A DNA stretch of 64,000 nt. Source: Anaerolineales bacterium. Its GTDB lineage: Bacteria > Chloroflexota > Anaerolineae > Anaerolineales > UBA11579. A program made the translations under genes and the position numbers. Each line of letters starts with the position of its first letter. Within the stretch, counting starts at the first letter, position 1. Below, one piece after another: positions 34,864-43,037 of this stretch. Where the stretch lies: the NCBI GenBank assembly GCA_026129255.1, contig JAHCIJ010000001.1, forward strand, positions 434,001 to 498,000. Direction: 5' to 3'. The notes under the pieces were generated by a model that saw only the letters and a program-made list of their open reading frames with translations, did no database searches and had not been told where the DNA came from.

Positions 34864-35928
34864 TTAATCAAGTTGCAGCAGGAAGTGACGGTACGCCTCA
34901 ATATCGTCCAGCACCAGGCCTGCGCCGCGCGCTACGCAGGTGAGCGGATCGTCGGCTGCCCAGCAACGCAGGCGCAGCTCATCGCTCAGGCGCTCAGACA
35001 GCCCTTGCAGCAAGGCGCCACCGCCGCTCATGCACACGCCGTTGTCCATGACATCGCCCACCATCTCGGGCGGCACATCGTCCAACGCTTCTTTCACAGC
35101 CTGGATGATCTGATCCACCGGGCCGCTGATCGCCTCGCGGATCTCGATCGAGGAGATCTCCAGCGTCTCCGGCAGGCCGGTCACCAGGTTGCGGCCACGC
35201 ACCGTGGTGGTCTTCTCTTCTTTGAGCGGGAAGGCCGAGCCAATCTTGATCTTGACCTGCTCAGCGGCGCGCTCGCCGATGAGGATGTTGTACTTATTGC
35301 GGATGTACTGCACGATGGATTGATCGAGCTCATCGCCCGCTACGCGCAGGCTGCGGTTGGCTACTACGGAGCCCAGGGAGAAGATGGTTACTTCAGAGGT
35401 GCCGCCGCCAATATCCAGCACCACGCTGCCGCCCACCTGGTTGATGGGCAGACCGACTGCCAGCGCCGCAGCGGTTGGCTCTTCGATCAGGTAGACCTCG
35501 CGGGCGCCAGCCAGCAGGGCGGCATCGTTCACGGCGCGCTTCTCCACTTCAGTGACGCCGGTGGGCACGCCTACGACTACGCGTGGGCGCGGCAGGGGCA
35601 CAATGCTCTGCTCGTGCGCTTTGCCAATGAAGTGTGCCAGCATGGCTTCGGTGATCTCGAATTCGGAGATCACGCCATCGCGCAGCGGGCGTACCACCAG
35701 CACGTTCTTGGGGGCGCGGCCCGCCATCTCTTTGGCTACCTGGCCCACAGCAGCTTTGTCGCCCACCATGATGGGAATACGAGACTTCTTCTCTACCGCT
35801 ACCCAGGAGGGTTCGTTGATGACAATACCTTTGCCGCGCACGAACACCAGCGTGTTAGCCGTGCCAAGGTCAATGCCAATATCCAGAGAGAAGAACCCCA
35901 GGATCCAGTTGAGAGGGTTAAAGGCCAT
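34864..35928 (-). CDS. mreB: Rod shape-determining actin homologue MreB
   Basis: A 354-residue bacterial actin. IDLGTANTLVFV is the phosphate-1 motif, VLDIGGGTSEV the phosphate-2 motif and MSGGGALLQGL the adenosine motif. MreB filaments organise lateral wall synthesis. It heads the mreBCD-mrdA operon on the minus strand and is divergent from glmS across 667 nt. Having mreB next to a glmS gene places precursor supply beside wall elongation, although the two are transcribed apart. Confidence 0.97.
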   Translation of the reverse strand: MAFNPLNWILGFFSLDIGIDLGTANTLVFVRGKGIVINEPSWVAVEKKSRIPIMVGDKAAVGQVAKEMAGRAPKNVLVVRPLRDGVISEFEITEAMLAHFIGKAHEQSIVPLPRPRVVVGVPTGVTEVEKRAVNDAALLAGAREVYLIEEPTAAALAVGLPINQVGGSVVLDIGGGTSEVTIFSLGSVVANRSLRVAGDELDQSIVQYIRNKYNILIGERAAEQVKIKIGSAFPLKEEKTTTVRGRNLVTGLPETLEISSIEIREAISGPVDQIIQAVKEALDDVPPEMVGDVMDNGVCMSGGGALLQGLSERLSDELRLRCWAADDPLTCVARGAGLVLDDIEAYRHFLLQLD

Positions 35929-36101
35929 GGCCGCCTACACGCGATAGAGCACAGCACCCTGGCAGTACAGGGTGAAGGACTTGAGGAGGATGCAGCGTCT
36001 TCATTATTGTAGTGGCAGTGCGAGAGCGTACTGCAGAACCTTGCCTGTGCTTAGAATCGAATGATTTTACCATGCAGGCCAGGCTGCGTCGTTCACCTGC
36101 C

Positions 36102-36133
36102 TTGAACAGTTTGCACGCCTGGCTGGGTATAAT
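36102..36133 (+). promoter_or_regulatory. Candidate promoter of the glmS leader
   Basis: TATAAT lies at 36128-36133. A TTGAAC at 36102-36107 is 20 nt upstream, a long spacer, so the -35 is uncertain. A transcript starting near 36140 would carry about 63 nt before the ribozyme cleavage site and about 455 nt before glmS. Confidence 0.55.
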
Positions 36134-36202
36134 CTTGCCAAGTACAGATAAATGTGAGGTGAATAAACTAAGACTTGAGCTAAAAACACAATTGAGGGAA
36201 TA

Positions 36203-36554
36203 GCGCACGGCCCGGTTCTTTTTGCCGGGTGACGAGGTTGAGTGGTTCTTGCGCAAGCTCACGAACGGTGAAACTGTTCGTGGCTTGCGCGGGCGAATGC
36301 AAAAAAACCGCATTCGCCTTGCTTCATGGCAAAGATAAGTAGCCCCTGACGGGGCTGCGAAAATCGAATACAGGTGCAGTTTGCGCTGGTTTTGCCAAAA
36401 CTGGCTTAGCAAGCGCAGCGGTCAGCCAAAGGCCGACCACCAGCTTGCGTAGATCAGCGGATGCCACTCCGGGAGACCCGCCCCCGAACTTCCCTCCAAG
36501 ATGAAAGCTGGCATACAATGCCGCCTGGGTAACCGGACGGATAAAAGCGCCAGC
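36203..36554 (+). ncRNA. glmS self-cleaving ribozyme with large P2 insertion
   Basis: The leader matches the glmS ribozyme core in order. The scissile step is A36202/G36203 in ATAGCGC. P1 is CCCGG/CCGGG (36211-36229), followed by the conserved TGACGAGG (36230-36237). P2 is GAGTGG (36240-36245) with CCACTC (36464-36469), preceded by the core GCGGATG (36457-36463). P3 is CGGG-AGA-CCCG. P4.1 is GCTGGC (36507-36512) with GCCAGC (36549-36554), enclosing P4 CCGCCTGG-GTAA-CCGGACGG, a GNRA-capped hairpin, and then ATAAAAG. Known glmS ribozymes are cleaved with glucosamine-6-phosphate as cofactor. Where Bacillus has about 14 nt between the P2 strand and the GCGGATG core, this RNA has 211 nt. It ends about 40 nt before glmS. 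Confidence 0.85.
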
Positions 36555-36595
36555 AGCGGCCTACTGTCTGCCTTTGCGTTTGGAGGATTTTCAGT

Positions 36596-38437
36596 ATGTG
36601 TGGAATTGTTGGATACATCGGCCCGCGCGATGCGACGCCGATTATTTTGAACGGCTTGAAACGGTTGGAGTACCGCGGCTACGATTCGGCTGGCATTGCT
36701 GTGCTGGAAGATGAGCGTATCGAGATCCGCCGTGACGCCGGCAAGCTGGATCGCCTGTTCAGCACCGTGGCCGAGCAGCCGGTGCACGGCCAGCTGGGCA
36801 TCGGGCACACCCGTTGGGCCACCCATGGTGAGCCCAACGTGCGCAATGCTCACCCGCACATTAGCACCTCGGGGGAAGTAGTGCTGGTGCACAACGGCAT
36901 CGTAGAGAATTACCTGCAACTGCGCGAGGAGCTGGAATCCGAAGGCGTCGAGTTCAAGTCTGACACCGATACCGAAGTGATCGTGCAGCTGGTGGATCGT
37001 TTCCTGGCCAAGGATGGTAGCCTCGAAGAGGCGGCTCGCCAGGTATTGCGCCTCATCCGTGGCCATCACGGCATCGTGCTGTTCAGCTCGCGCCAGCCGG
37101 ACCGCATCGTGGCGGCGCGCATGGGCAATGCCGGCGGTGTAGTGGTGGGCTTCGGCAAGGATGAGATGTTCGTTTCGTCTGATCTGCCTGCCATCTTGGA
37201 GCACACGCGTGAAGTCGTGTTCCTCGAATCCGGCCAGATGTCTGTGGTCACGCGCGAGGGCATGACCCTGAGCAACCTGCAGGGCGAGGTGCTGGAGCCT
37301 ACTGTTGACGTCATCTTCTGGGATCCCGTGGCGGCGGAGAAAGGCGAGTATCGCCATTTCATGCAGAAGGAAATCCACGAGCAGGTGCGTGCCCTCACGG
37401 ACACGATCTCGGGCCGGGTGGATTTTGAAACCGGCCGCATCCTGCTGCCTGACCTCAAGCTCACTGAAAGCTTTGCCAAAGAACTGGAGAAGATCTGGAT
37501 CATTGCCTGCGGTACGGCTGGTTATGCCGGGCAGATCGGCGCCAAGTACATCGAGCGCATTGCGCGCATCCCCGTGGAGTTTGACATCGCCTCAGAGTTC
37601 CGCTACCGCGATCCGCTGGTGAGCGACAAGATGGCCGTGCTGGCCATCAGCCAATCGGGCGAGACGGCCGACACCCTGGCCGCCATGGCCGAGGGGCGCA
37701 AGCGCGGCGCCACGCTGTGGGCCAACATCAACATGATCGGCTCGCAGGCCATGCGCATTGCCGATGGCTACATTTCTATGCAGACCGGGCCGGAGATCGG
37801 CGTGGCCTCCACTAAGGCCTATACCGCCCCGGTGATCAACTTGTACATGCTGGCCATCCTGCTGGGAGAGCTGCGCGGCACGCTGGACGACAACACCCGC
37901 CGTGCCCTGGTGGCGGAGCTCAGCCATGTGCCTGAGTGGGTGTCGGCCTGCCTGCAGCGCGAGGCCGAGGTGATCGAAGTGGCCAAGGCGCTCAAGGACA
38001 TCACGCATTGCTTGTACCTCGGCCGCGGCGTCAACGTATCCACAGCGTACGAGGGCGCACTCAAGCTCAAGGAGCTTTCCTATATCCATGCCGAGGGTTA
38101 CCCTGCGGGCGAGATGAAGCACGGCCCGATTGCCCTGGTGGATGAGGACATGCCTGTGATCGTGGTGGCCCCGCAAGATGAGCTGTACGAGAAGATGATC
38201 AGCCAGATCGAGCAGGCCAAGGCCCGCGGCGGCAAGGTGGTGGCAGTGGCGACGGAGGGCGATGAGCTCATCCCCAGCCTGGCTGACCATGTGCTGTGGG
38301 TGCCCAAGACCCCGGCGCTGCTCTCGCCAGTGGTTACCGTCATCCCGCTGCAGATGCTGGCGTATCACATCGCCAGCCTGCGCGGCTTGGATGTGGACCA
38401 ACCGCGCAATCTGGCCAAGAGCGTGACGGTGGAGTAA
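36596..38437 (+). CDS. glmS: Glutamine-fructose-6-phosphate aminotransferase
   Basis: A 613-residue enzyme making glucosamine-6-phosphate from fructose-6-phosphate and glutamine, the first step to UDP-GlcNAc and the cell wall. The N-terminal glutaminase starts MCGIVGYIG with Cys2 as nucleophile and has HTRWATHGEP; the C-terminal half has two SIS domains (AISQSGETADT, GVASTKAYTAP) and ends PRNLAKSVTVE. GGAGGA lies at a good distance before the ATG. The upstream ribozyme is expected to reduce expression when glucosamine-6-phosphate is abundant. Confidence 0.97.
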   Translation: MCGIVGYIGPRDATPIILNGLKRLEYRGYDSAGIAVLEDERIEIRRDAGKLDRLFSTVAEQPVHGQLGIGHTRWATHGEPNVRNAHPHISTSGEVVLVHNGIVENYLQLREELESEGVEFKSDTDTEVIVQLVDRFLAKDGSLEEAARQVLRLIRGHHGIVLFSSRQPDRIVAARMGNAGGVVVGFGKDEMFVSSDLPAILEHTREVVFLESGQMSVVTREGMTLSNLQGEVLEPTVDVIFWDPVAAEKGEYRHFMQKEIHEQVRALTDTISGRVDFETGRILLPDLKLTESFAKELEKIWIIACGTAGYAGQIGAKYIERIARIPVEFDIASEFRYRDPLVSDKMAVLAISQSGETADTLAAMAEGRKRGATLWANINMIGSQAMRIADGYISMQTGPEIGVASTKAYTAPVINLYMLAILLGELRGTLDDNTRRALVAELSHVPEWVSACLQREAEVIEVAKALKDITHCLYLGRGVNVSTAYEGALKLKELSYIHAEGYPAGEMKHGPIALVDEDMPVIVVAPQDELYEKMISQIEQAKARGGKVVAVATEGDELIPSLADHVLWVPKTPALLSPVVTVIPLQMLAYHIASLRGLDVDQPRNLAKSVTVE

Positions 38438-38482
38438 GTGAAGGTTGTTTGTGCCAGAGTTGTAAAACGGTAAGGCTTAAGC

Positions 38483-38536
38483 TAACCACTAATCAAGAGA
38501 CCATCGATTAATCGATGGTCTCTTGATTAGTGGTTA
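38483..38536. terminator. Perfect 54-nt palindrome between convergent glmS and arsR-type gene
   Basis: Every base from 38483 to 38509 pairs with its mirror base up to 38536, with no mismatch and no unpaired centre. In RNA it would form a very long hairpin on either strand. It lies between two convergent genes, so a bidirectional terminator role is likely, although the T-run is short. Confidence 0.7.
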
Positions 38537-38540
38537 AAGT

Positions 38541-38867
38541 TTATGGCTTCTGTTCCGCTGCTTTCTTCAGCGCCTGCAGCTTCTCTTCCCAGAATGTGCT
38601 GTATTGTTGCAGCCACTGCTCCACTTCGGTCAATGGTGCTGGGTCAACCTGGTACCACAGCTCGCGGCCGCGGCGCTCTGGCCGCACCAGGCGGCTGCTG
38701 CGCAGCACGCGCAAGTGCTTACTGACCGCCGGCCGGCTGATGCGCGGGAAGCGCTCGGCAAGCTCGCCAGCCCGCAGCGGCCCAGCTTGCAACAGCATAT
38801 CCAGTATGCGCCGCCGGGTCGGATCGGCGATAGCGTGGAAGGCAGACTTAGCTATTGTTCGCTGCAT
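38541..38867 (-). CDS. ArsR-family winged-helix regulator
   Basis: A 108-residue winged-helix protein. FHAIADPTRRRILDML and the recognition region RISRPAVSKHLRVL are typical of the ArsR branch that accompanies SRPBCC (AHSA1) proteins and lacks classical metal-binding cysteines. The SRPBCC gene lies just upstream on the same strand, and a palindrome sits in front of it, so control of that gene is likely. The 5' end of this gene is duplicated upstream as a 79-bp tandem repeat, which may affect its start region. Confidence 0.9.
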   Translation of the reverse strand: MQRTIAKSAFHAIADPTRRRILDMLLQAGPLRAGELAERFPRISRPAVSKHLRVLRSSRLVRPERRGRELWYQVDPAPLTEVEQWLQQYSTFWEEKLQALKKAAEQKP

Positions 38868-39003
38868 AGAATGAGCAATTGACCATAGCCACAGAACCCC
38901 GGTCGGTGATAGCGTGGAAGGCGGACTTAGCTATTGTTCGCTGCATAGAATGAGCTATTGACCATAGCCACAGAACCCCGGTCGGCGATAAGCGTGGAAG
39001 GCG
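38831..39003. repeat. 79-bp tandem duplication over the 5' end of the ArsR-type gene
   Basis: TAGCGTGGAAGGC recurs with a 79-bp period at 38831 and 38910, and a third partial copy with a 1-nt insertion starts near 38991. The unit includes the first codons of the regulator, its start codon and about 45 bp of upstream sequence. The second copy is out of frame with the gene, because 79 is not a multiple of three. Confidence 0.85.
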
Positions 39004-39026
39004 GAGGCGTTTGTCTGGCTGGGCAC

Positions 39027-39491
39027 TTAGCTCACCTCAACGGCTTTCTTCAAGTCATTCAAATTCTCGGCGATTGTCCAGCCTTGAATGTGGCCTTCGT
39101 ATTGGCTCTTGCCAGCTTCGCCCAGCGCCTCAAAGCCTGTATGGGTCAGGCTGACGCGTGTGCCGTCACCTTCGGGCTGCAGGCGCAAGGTCACCAGCGT
39201 GCTGACCGGCCAAGGTGTGCCGCCTTCCGGGTCGCTCTTCCATGTGAAGGCTAGCTCGCGTTCAGGATCCAGGGTCACTACTTCGCCCGTGAAGCGATAA
39301 GGCCTTTCACCCGGTAAGTTGCCCTTCATTTCGAAACGACCTCCAAGCTGGTGTTCAAACACCAGGTTGCGGGCTAGCCACTGCTGCATGCCTTCTACAC
39401 TGGCCATCAGACTCCAGACCTTGGTAGGAGTGGCATTGATGAATATCTCAAACTCGATCTTGAGCTCTTCTGGGGAATGTTTACTGAGCAT
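39027..39491 (-). CDS. SRPBCC (AHSA1-like) domain protein
   Basis: A 154-residue ligand-binding fold protein. ATG 39491 is chosen since GGAGGG lies just upstream; a longer upstream frame has no domain and crosses the operator palindrome. EFEIFINATPTKVWSLMAS starts the START-like fold, and LAFTWKSDPEGG and LTHTGFEALGE are typical AHSA1 segments. The function of such proteins in bacteria is usually unknown; pairing with an ArsR-type repressor is common. The two genes lie in the order SRPBCC then arsR-type on the minus strand, 160 nt apart. Confidence 0.85.
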   Translation of the reverse strand: MLSKHSPEELKIEFEIFINATPTKVWSLMASVEGMQQWLARNLVFEHQLGGRFEMKGNLPGERPYRFTGEVVTLDPERELAFTWKSDPEGGTPWPVSTLVTLRLQPEGDGTRVSLTHTGFEALGEAGKSQYEGHIQGWTIAENLNDLKKAVEVS

Positions 39492-39505
39492 CTGCCCTCC
39501 AATAT

Positions 39506-39521
39506 GTAACCTGCTGGTTAC
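39506..39521. promoter_or_regulatory. Inverted repeat operator candidate before the SRPBCC gene
   Basis: GTAACC-TGCT-GGTTAC is a perfect 6-bp inverted repeat with a 4-nt spacer, 15 nt upstream of the SRPBCC start codon. On the minus strand, TATATT lies just upstream of it, so a bound repressor would block the promoter. The nearby ArsR-type protein is the obvious candidate. Confidence 0.6.
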
Positions 39522-39734
39522 TAATATATAGTAAAAGCCAAGAGAAGGCAAGGGGCTGTTTAAGGTGAGGGAGTCTTGCGGAACGTGTATCTTCCGAAGA
39601 ATGCCAGCGAGGATTCTTCGCTGGTCCAGCTGCGGCGTTCTGGTGCTGTCGTACCTACCGCTGAGGATGCACATAGGCGGTAGGTGTAGATTTCGCGGAG
39701 CAGGCGAGAATGTTTGTGGGCAGGGTTGAGTTAC

Positions 39735-40676
39735 CTAACCCGCATACCAATGCAGCACGCGCAAGGCGCGTAGCGTGATCCAGCGGCTGGGGCTGCCGAG
39801 GGCTTCCATCTGAAAATGTTCGGCCCCAGCATGGTGAGCTTCCAGCCGCCAGCGGCCATCTGCGGCCTGCTGGCTGGCTACCAGCGCCGCGGCGTCCGCT
39901 GAACGCGGGTCTGGTGCAGCGCCGGTCTTGCGGTAATAGTCCAGCGCCCACAAGATGTCGTAGTACCAGCGAGTGGGGAAGGCAAGCTGCCGCCAATCTT
40001 TATCGCTCTTGCGGTCTAGTGTGATCGGCTCGCCCGTGCGCAGTGACTTGTATAGTTGCCGCGCCAGCAGGAATTCTTCGCCGGGCAGGCGGGCGGCACG
40101 CACGGCAGCATCCCCGGTGGCCTGCTCGTATTCCCACAGGCCCTCAAGCACGCACAGCGTAGTGTTGAACGAGGAGTGTGTGCTGGGCGGCGCATCACAG
40201 TTCCACCCGCCATCTGGCAACTGCTCGTTCAACAGACGCTGCGCCAGTTTGGGGTTGGGCTCGCCAAAATAGGCGCCAATCGCCAGCACGCGGCCATTGA
40301 TGCACGGCTCGCTCTCACCATCAAAGAACGGCGCGTGGCCGTGATACTCGCCCCAATTACTTTTTTCCTTCACCTGCGCAATGGCTCTGCGGGCAGCCTC
40401 GCTGCTTGGCTCCAGCCCCAGCTCGCGCAGCAGTACCAGCGTCTCCATCGTTGAAGCCCAACTCTTGTAGACCCAGGCGCCACCGCCCCAGTTGCCGTCT
40501 TCACCTTGCAGGCTGAGTAGCTGGGCGCCCCAGCCTTGTGTGGCGATGCGTGCACGCTCGGCGGCCACCTGCGCGGTGGGCGCGTGGGTAATATCGCGCA
40601 GCACCTGCCAACGGATGGCGGGATCGGAGTCCAGCAGCCAGTGGATGGTTTCAGGGGTAGGGGAGGCGAGGCTCAT
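39735..40676 (-). CDS. Alpha/alpha-toroid protein, squalene cyclase/prenyltransferase-like
   Basis: A 313-residue soluble protein with repeated toroid segments such as LSLQGEDGNWGGG, LLNEQLPDGGWNCD and LVASQQAADGRWRLE, the QW-like repeats of the squalene-hopene cyclase and prenyltransferase fold. It is about half the size of a true hopene cyclase and has no DxDD motif, so cyclase activity is not supported. Related short toroid proteins are common hypotheticals. GAGGAG precedes the start. It lies alone between an SRPBCC gene and azlD on the same strand. Confidence 0.75.
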   Translation of the reverse strand: MSLASPTPETIHWLLDSDPAIRWQVLRDITHAPTAQVAAERARIATQGWGAQLLSLQGEDGNWGGGAWVYKSWASTMETLVLLRELGLEPSSEAARRAIAQVKEKSNWGEYHGHAPFFDGESEPCINGRVLAIGAYFGEPNPKLAQRLLNEQLPDGGWNCDAPPSTHSSFNTTLCVLEGLWEYEQATGDAAVRAARLPGEEFLLARQLYKSLRTGEPITLDRKSDKDWRQLAFPTRWYYDILWALDYYRKTGAAPDPRSADAAALVASQQAADGRWRLEAHHAGAEHFQMEALGSPSRWITLRALRVLHWYAG

Positions 40677-40700
40677 CAGGCAGCTCCTCGTAGAGTGTTT

Positions 40701-41015
40701 TTAGAATACAGCGCGCAGCAATAAGAATACAAGCATGCCCAACACAATGGTCAGCAAGAGATTCTTTGTGCGCCAGGCGATCAGCACGGCGGCCGCGCTG
40801 GCCCACAGGGTGGCGTTGTCCGCTGCCAGGTGCAGCTCGCCCTCACGCAAGACCACAATGGGCAGGATGATGGCCGCCAGCACCGCCGGCGGCACGTAGC
40901 GCAGTGCACGCTCCACACCCGCCGGCAGCGTGCGGCGGCTGAGCGCGATCAGCACGGGGATGCGCGTAGCCATCGTCGCCAGCGCCATGCCCGCCAGCAG
41001 CCAGGCTTCGTTCAT
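40701..41015 (-). CDS. azlD: AzlD-family membrane protein
   Basis: A 104-residue protein with about four hydrophobic helices. It starts [22 protein letters not shown], and [11 protein letters not shown] is the family signature. AzlD works with AzlC in export of branched-chain amino acids. Its ATG overlaps the azlC stop by 4 nt, giving the usual azlCD pair. The exact substrate in this organism is unknown. Confidence 0.9.
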   Translation of the reverse strand: MNEAWLLAGMALATMATRIPVLIALSRRTLPAGVERALRYVPPAVLAAIILPIVVLREGELHLAADNATLWASAAAVLIAWRTKNLLLTIVLGMLVFLLLRAVF

Positions 41016-41743
41016 TTCTGCTCCGCCTTCGGCCGCGGCCAGGCGCGCTCGGCCAGCACGCCCGCCAGGATGCCCAGCACCGCCGCCAGCAACAAGCCAG
41101 CGCGGTGGGGTAGGCCGTGCACCAGCACGGCCGTCACACCGGCTACCAGCACCGCCAGCAATTCAGGCTTGCCTTTGACCATGGGCACCAGCATGCCAAT
41201 GAAGGTGACCACCAGCGCAAAATCCAGCCCCCAGCTGGCCGGGTCTTCGATCGCTTGCCCAGCCAGGATGCCCAGCCCGGTGGCCAGTAGCCAATTGGTG
41301 TACATGGCCAGTTCGCTGCCCAGCAAGTACCACTTGCGCTCTTCCAGGGTGGCGCGTTCTTCAAATCCCTTGGCGGCCACCACAAAAGATTCATCCGTAA
41401 GCCAGAAGCCCAGTGGAACCAACCAGCGCGTGCTCAGCCCTTTGAGTTGAGGGGCCAGCGTGGCGGAGTACAGCATGTGGCGTGCGTTCACCACCAGCGT
41501 AGTGAGTGCGATGACCAGGGCGGGCGTGTTGGCTGCCACAAGGCTCACGGCGATGAATTGCGCCGAACCGGCAAACACCACCAGCGACATGGCGGCGGTG
41601 GCGGCGGGGCTTAGCCCGCTGGCAATGCCCAGCGCGCCGTAGATCAGGCCGAAGGGCAATGCACCTACCAGCAACGGAAAGGTGTCTTTGACGCCCGCCC
41701 AGAAGTGAGCGCGGTGTGCGGAGGATGTTCTGGTGGGCGACAT
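41012..41743 (-). CDS. azlC: AzlC-family branched-chain amino acid exporter
   Basis: A 243-residue membrane protein with about eight hydrophobic segments. [20 protein letters not shown] and [18 protein letters not shown] are hallmarks of AzlC/YgaZ. With AzlD it forms an amino acid efflux permease. It is coupled to azlD by a 4-nt overlap. The 122-nt gap upstream holds an AATCCATTA/TAATGGATT hairpin between it and the CAP-domain gene. Confidence 0.92.
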   Translation of the reverse strand: MSPTRTSSAHRAHFWAGVKDTFPLLVGALPFGLIYGALGIASGLSPAATAAMSLVVFAGSAQFIAVSLVAANTPALVIALTTLVVNARHMLYSATLAPQLKGLSTRWLVPLGFWLTDESFVVAAKGFEERATLEERKWYLLGSELAMYTNWLLATGLGILAGQAIEDPASWGLDFALVVTFIGMLVPMVKGKPELLAVLVAGVTAVLVHGLPHRAGLLLAAVLGILAGVLAERAWPRPKAEQK

Positions 41744-41865
41744 CGGAGAAGAGATTTTAACTGATGTGGTCAGTTACACAGAAATGGGCTAAATCCATTA
41801 TTCAGTTAATCAATTTAATGGATTAGCGACTAATGGACTGCCTGAATACTTGTATCCTAAACAGG

Positions 41866-42939
41866 CTAAGTGATCGGCGCAAACGGGTCGTTCTCGTCCA
41901 AGTCCGGTTCGCTGGATGGGCGCTGAATAAAGAAGCTGGCCACTACTACACTCAAAATGCTGATCAGGGCCACGCCCACCACCAGCTGTACGCTGCCGTT
42001 GCTATTGTTTTGCGCCGCGGCCTGCTGCGCCACCACTTCTTGAGCTTGTGCCAGCGCCGCTTGCACCGTGGCGTCCGTGTCGGCTGCCGAGAGCACCGTG
42101 GCCGTGGGCTGTGGCGATGGCGTCAGTGTGGGTGTGGGGCTGGGCGTGGCGTTAGGGTCTTCGGTGGGCGCGCTGGTCGGCACGCTGCCGGGCGGCGCTA
42201 CGATAACCTCGTCCCCGGGATGCACCACTTCCCACTCGGCATAGGCGTTCAGGTCAAGGATCTGTTGCAATGGCACGTCATACACTGCCGCCAACGTCCA
42301 TAAAGTTTGCCCGGTGCGCAGGATATGTACGATCGAGCCATCCGGCTGCGGTTCTGCTTTGGTGACCGGGATCATGATCTGCACAGGCGGCACCTGGCTT
42401 TGGCCGCTGGCCGGGGTGGAGCCGCCGCTGCTGCCGGTACCGCTGCCGCCGCCCACGCTGTAGCCGGTGACGCACACAAAGTAATAGCGCGTCGTCCCGT
42501 CTGTGGCCACACCGCAGCCGATGTGCACATAAGTAGAAGCGATCATGGTGGGGTTGTGATTCGGCGATTGTTTCCACCAGCCAATGGCACTTTGCGAAGT
42601 TTCGCCCATGCCGTATTTGGCGATCTCCGAGATAAAGATCGTGGAGCCGCCGCCGTAGCCTGCCGCGTAGGCGCGGTCACGCGGGCGCGTGCCGCCTGGG
42701 CCGGTATGGATGTCGCCGCCGGTGGCGCCGCTGGTGGAGGCCAGGTAATCGGCCTGGCCCTGCGCCAGTTGCGACAGCAACGAGTGTTCTTCGTAGGGCG
42801 GGAGGCCAAACTCGGCGCGGTAGGCGTTAATGAGCGCCACCACTTCGCCTGGGGTGCCTTGTGGCGCCGGGGAAAAGGCAGGGGCGGCGCTGATCAATAG
42901 CAGGGACGCGGCAGCAAGCCAGCGGAAGAGAGTATGCAT
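41866..42939 (-). CDS. Secreted CAP-domain and LysM protein with C-terminal anchor
   Basis: A 357-residue exported protein. A signal peptide (residues 1 to about 24) is followed by a CAP/SCP domain (about 30-165) with the family HTG and HNPTM residues, a Gly/Ser linker, a LysM domain (about 203-252) with ILRTGQTLWTLAAVYDVP, a Pro/Thr-rich stretch (about 258-285) and a hydrophobic helix (about 318-340) before a short acidic tail. LysM binds peptidoglycan; the helix would hold the protein in the membrane. The role of CAP domains in bacteria is largely unknown. Confidence 0.88.
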   Translation of the reverse strand: MHTLFRWLAAASLLLISAAPAFSPAPQGTPGEVVALINAYRAEFGLPPYEEHSLLSQLAQGQADYLASTSGATGGDIHTGPGGTRPRDRAYAAGYGGGSTIFISEIAKYGMGETSQSAIGWWKQSPNHNPTMIASTYVHIGCGVATDGTTRYYFVCVTGYSVGGGSGTGSSGGSTPASGQSQVPPVQIMIPVTKAEPQPDGSIVHILRTGQTLWTLAAVYDVPLQQILDLNAYAEWEVVHPGDEVIVAPPGSVPTSAPTEDPNATPSPTPTLTPSPQPTATVLSAADTDATVQAALAQAQEVVAQQAAAQNNSNGSVQLVVGVALISILSVVVASFFIQRPSSEPDLDENDPFAPIT

Positions 42940-43037
42940 AAGAAACTACGAATAAATGCTACCACTTGCAGGCATTAAGCGGTGTTTAGAGAGTGCAGGC
43001 CTCACCGACTAGGGCAGCTGGCAGCTTAGTTTTTATA

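Noticed and set aside
34855..36012. A 385-codon plus-strand frame opposite mreB
   Set aside because: Antisense shadow of mreB with biased composition and no domain.
36324..36518. A 64-codon minus-strand frame with a signal-peptide-like stretch inside the glmS leader
   Set aside because: It runs through the folded stems of the ribozyme insertion and has no ribosome site; RNA structure explains the sequence better.
36140..36560. tmRNA, RNase P RNA or 6S RNA in the mreB-glmS gap
   Set aside because: None of their conserved blocks were found, while the glmS ribozyme core motifs occur in order.
36422..37378. A 318-codon minus-strand frame opposite glmS and part of its leader
   Set aside because: Antisense to glmS; His/Val-rich shadow composition.
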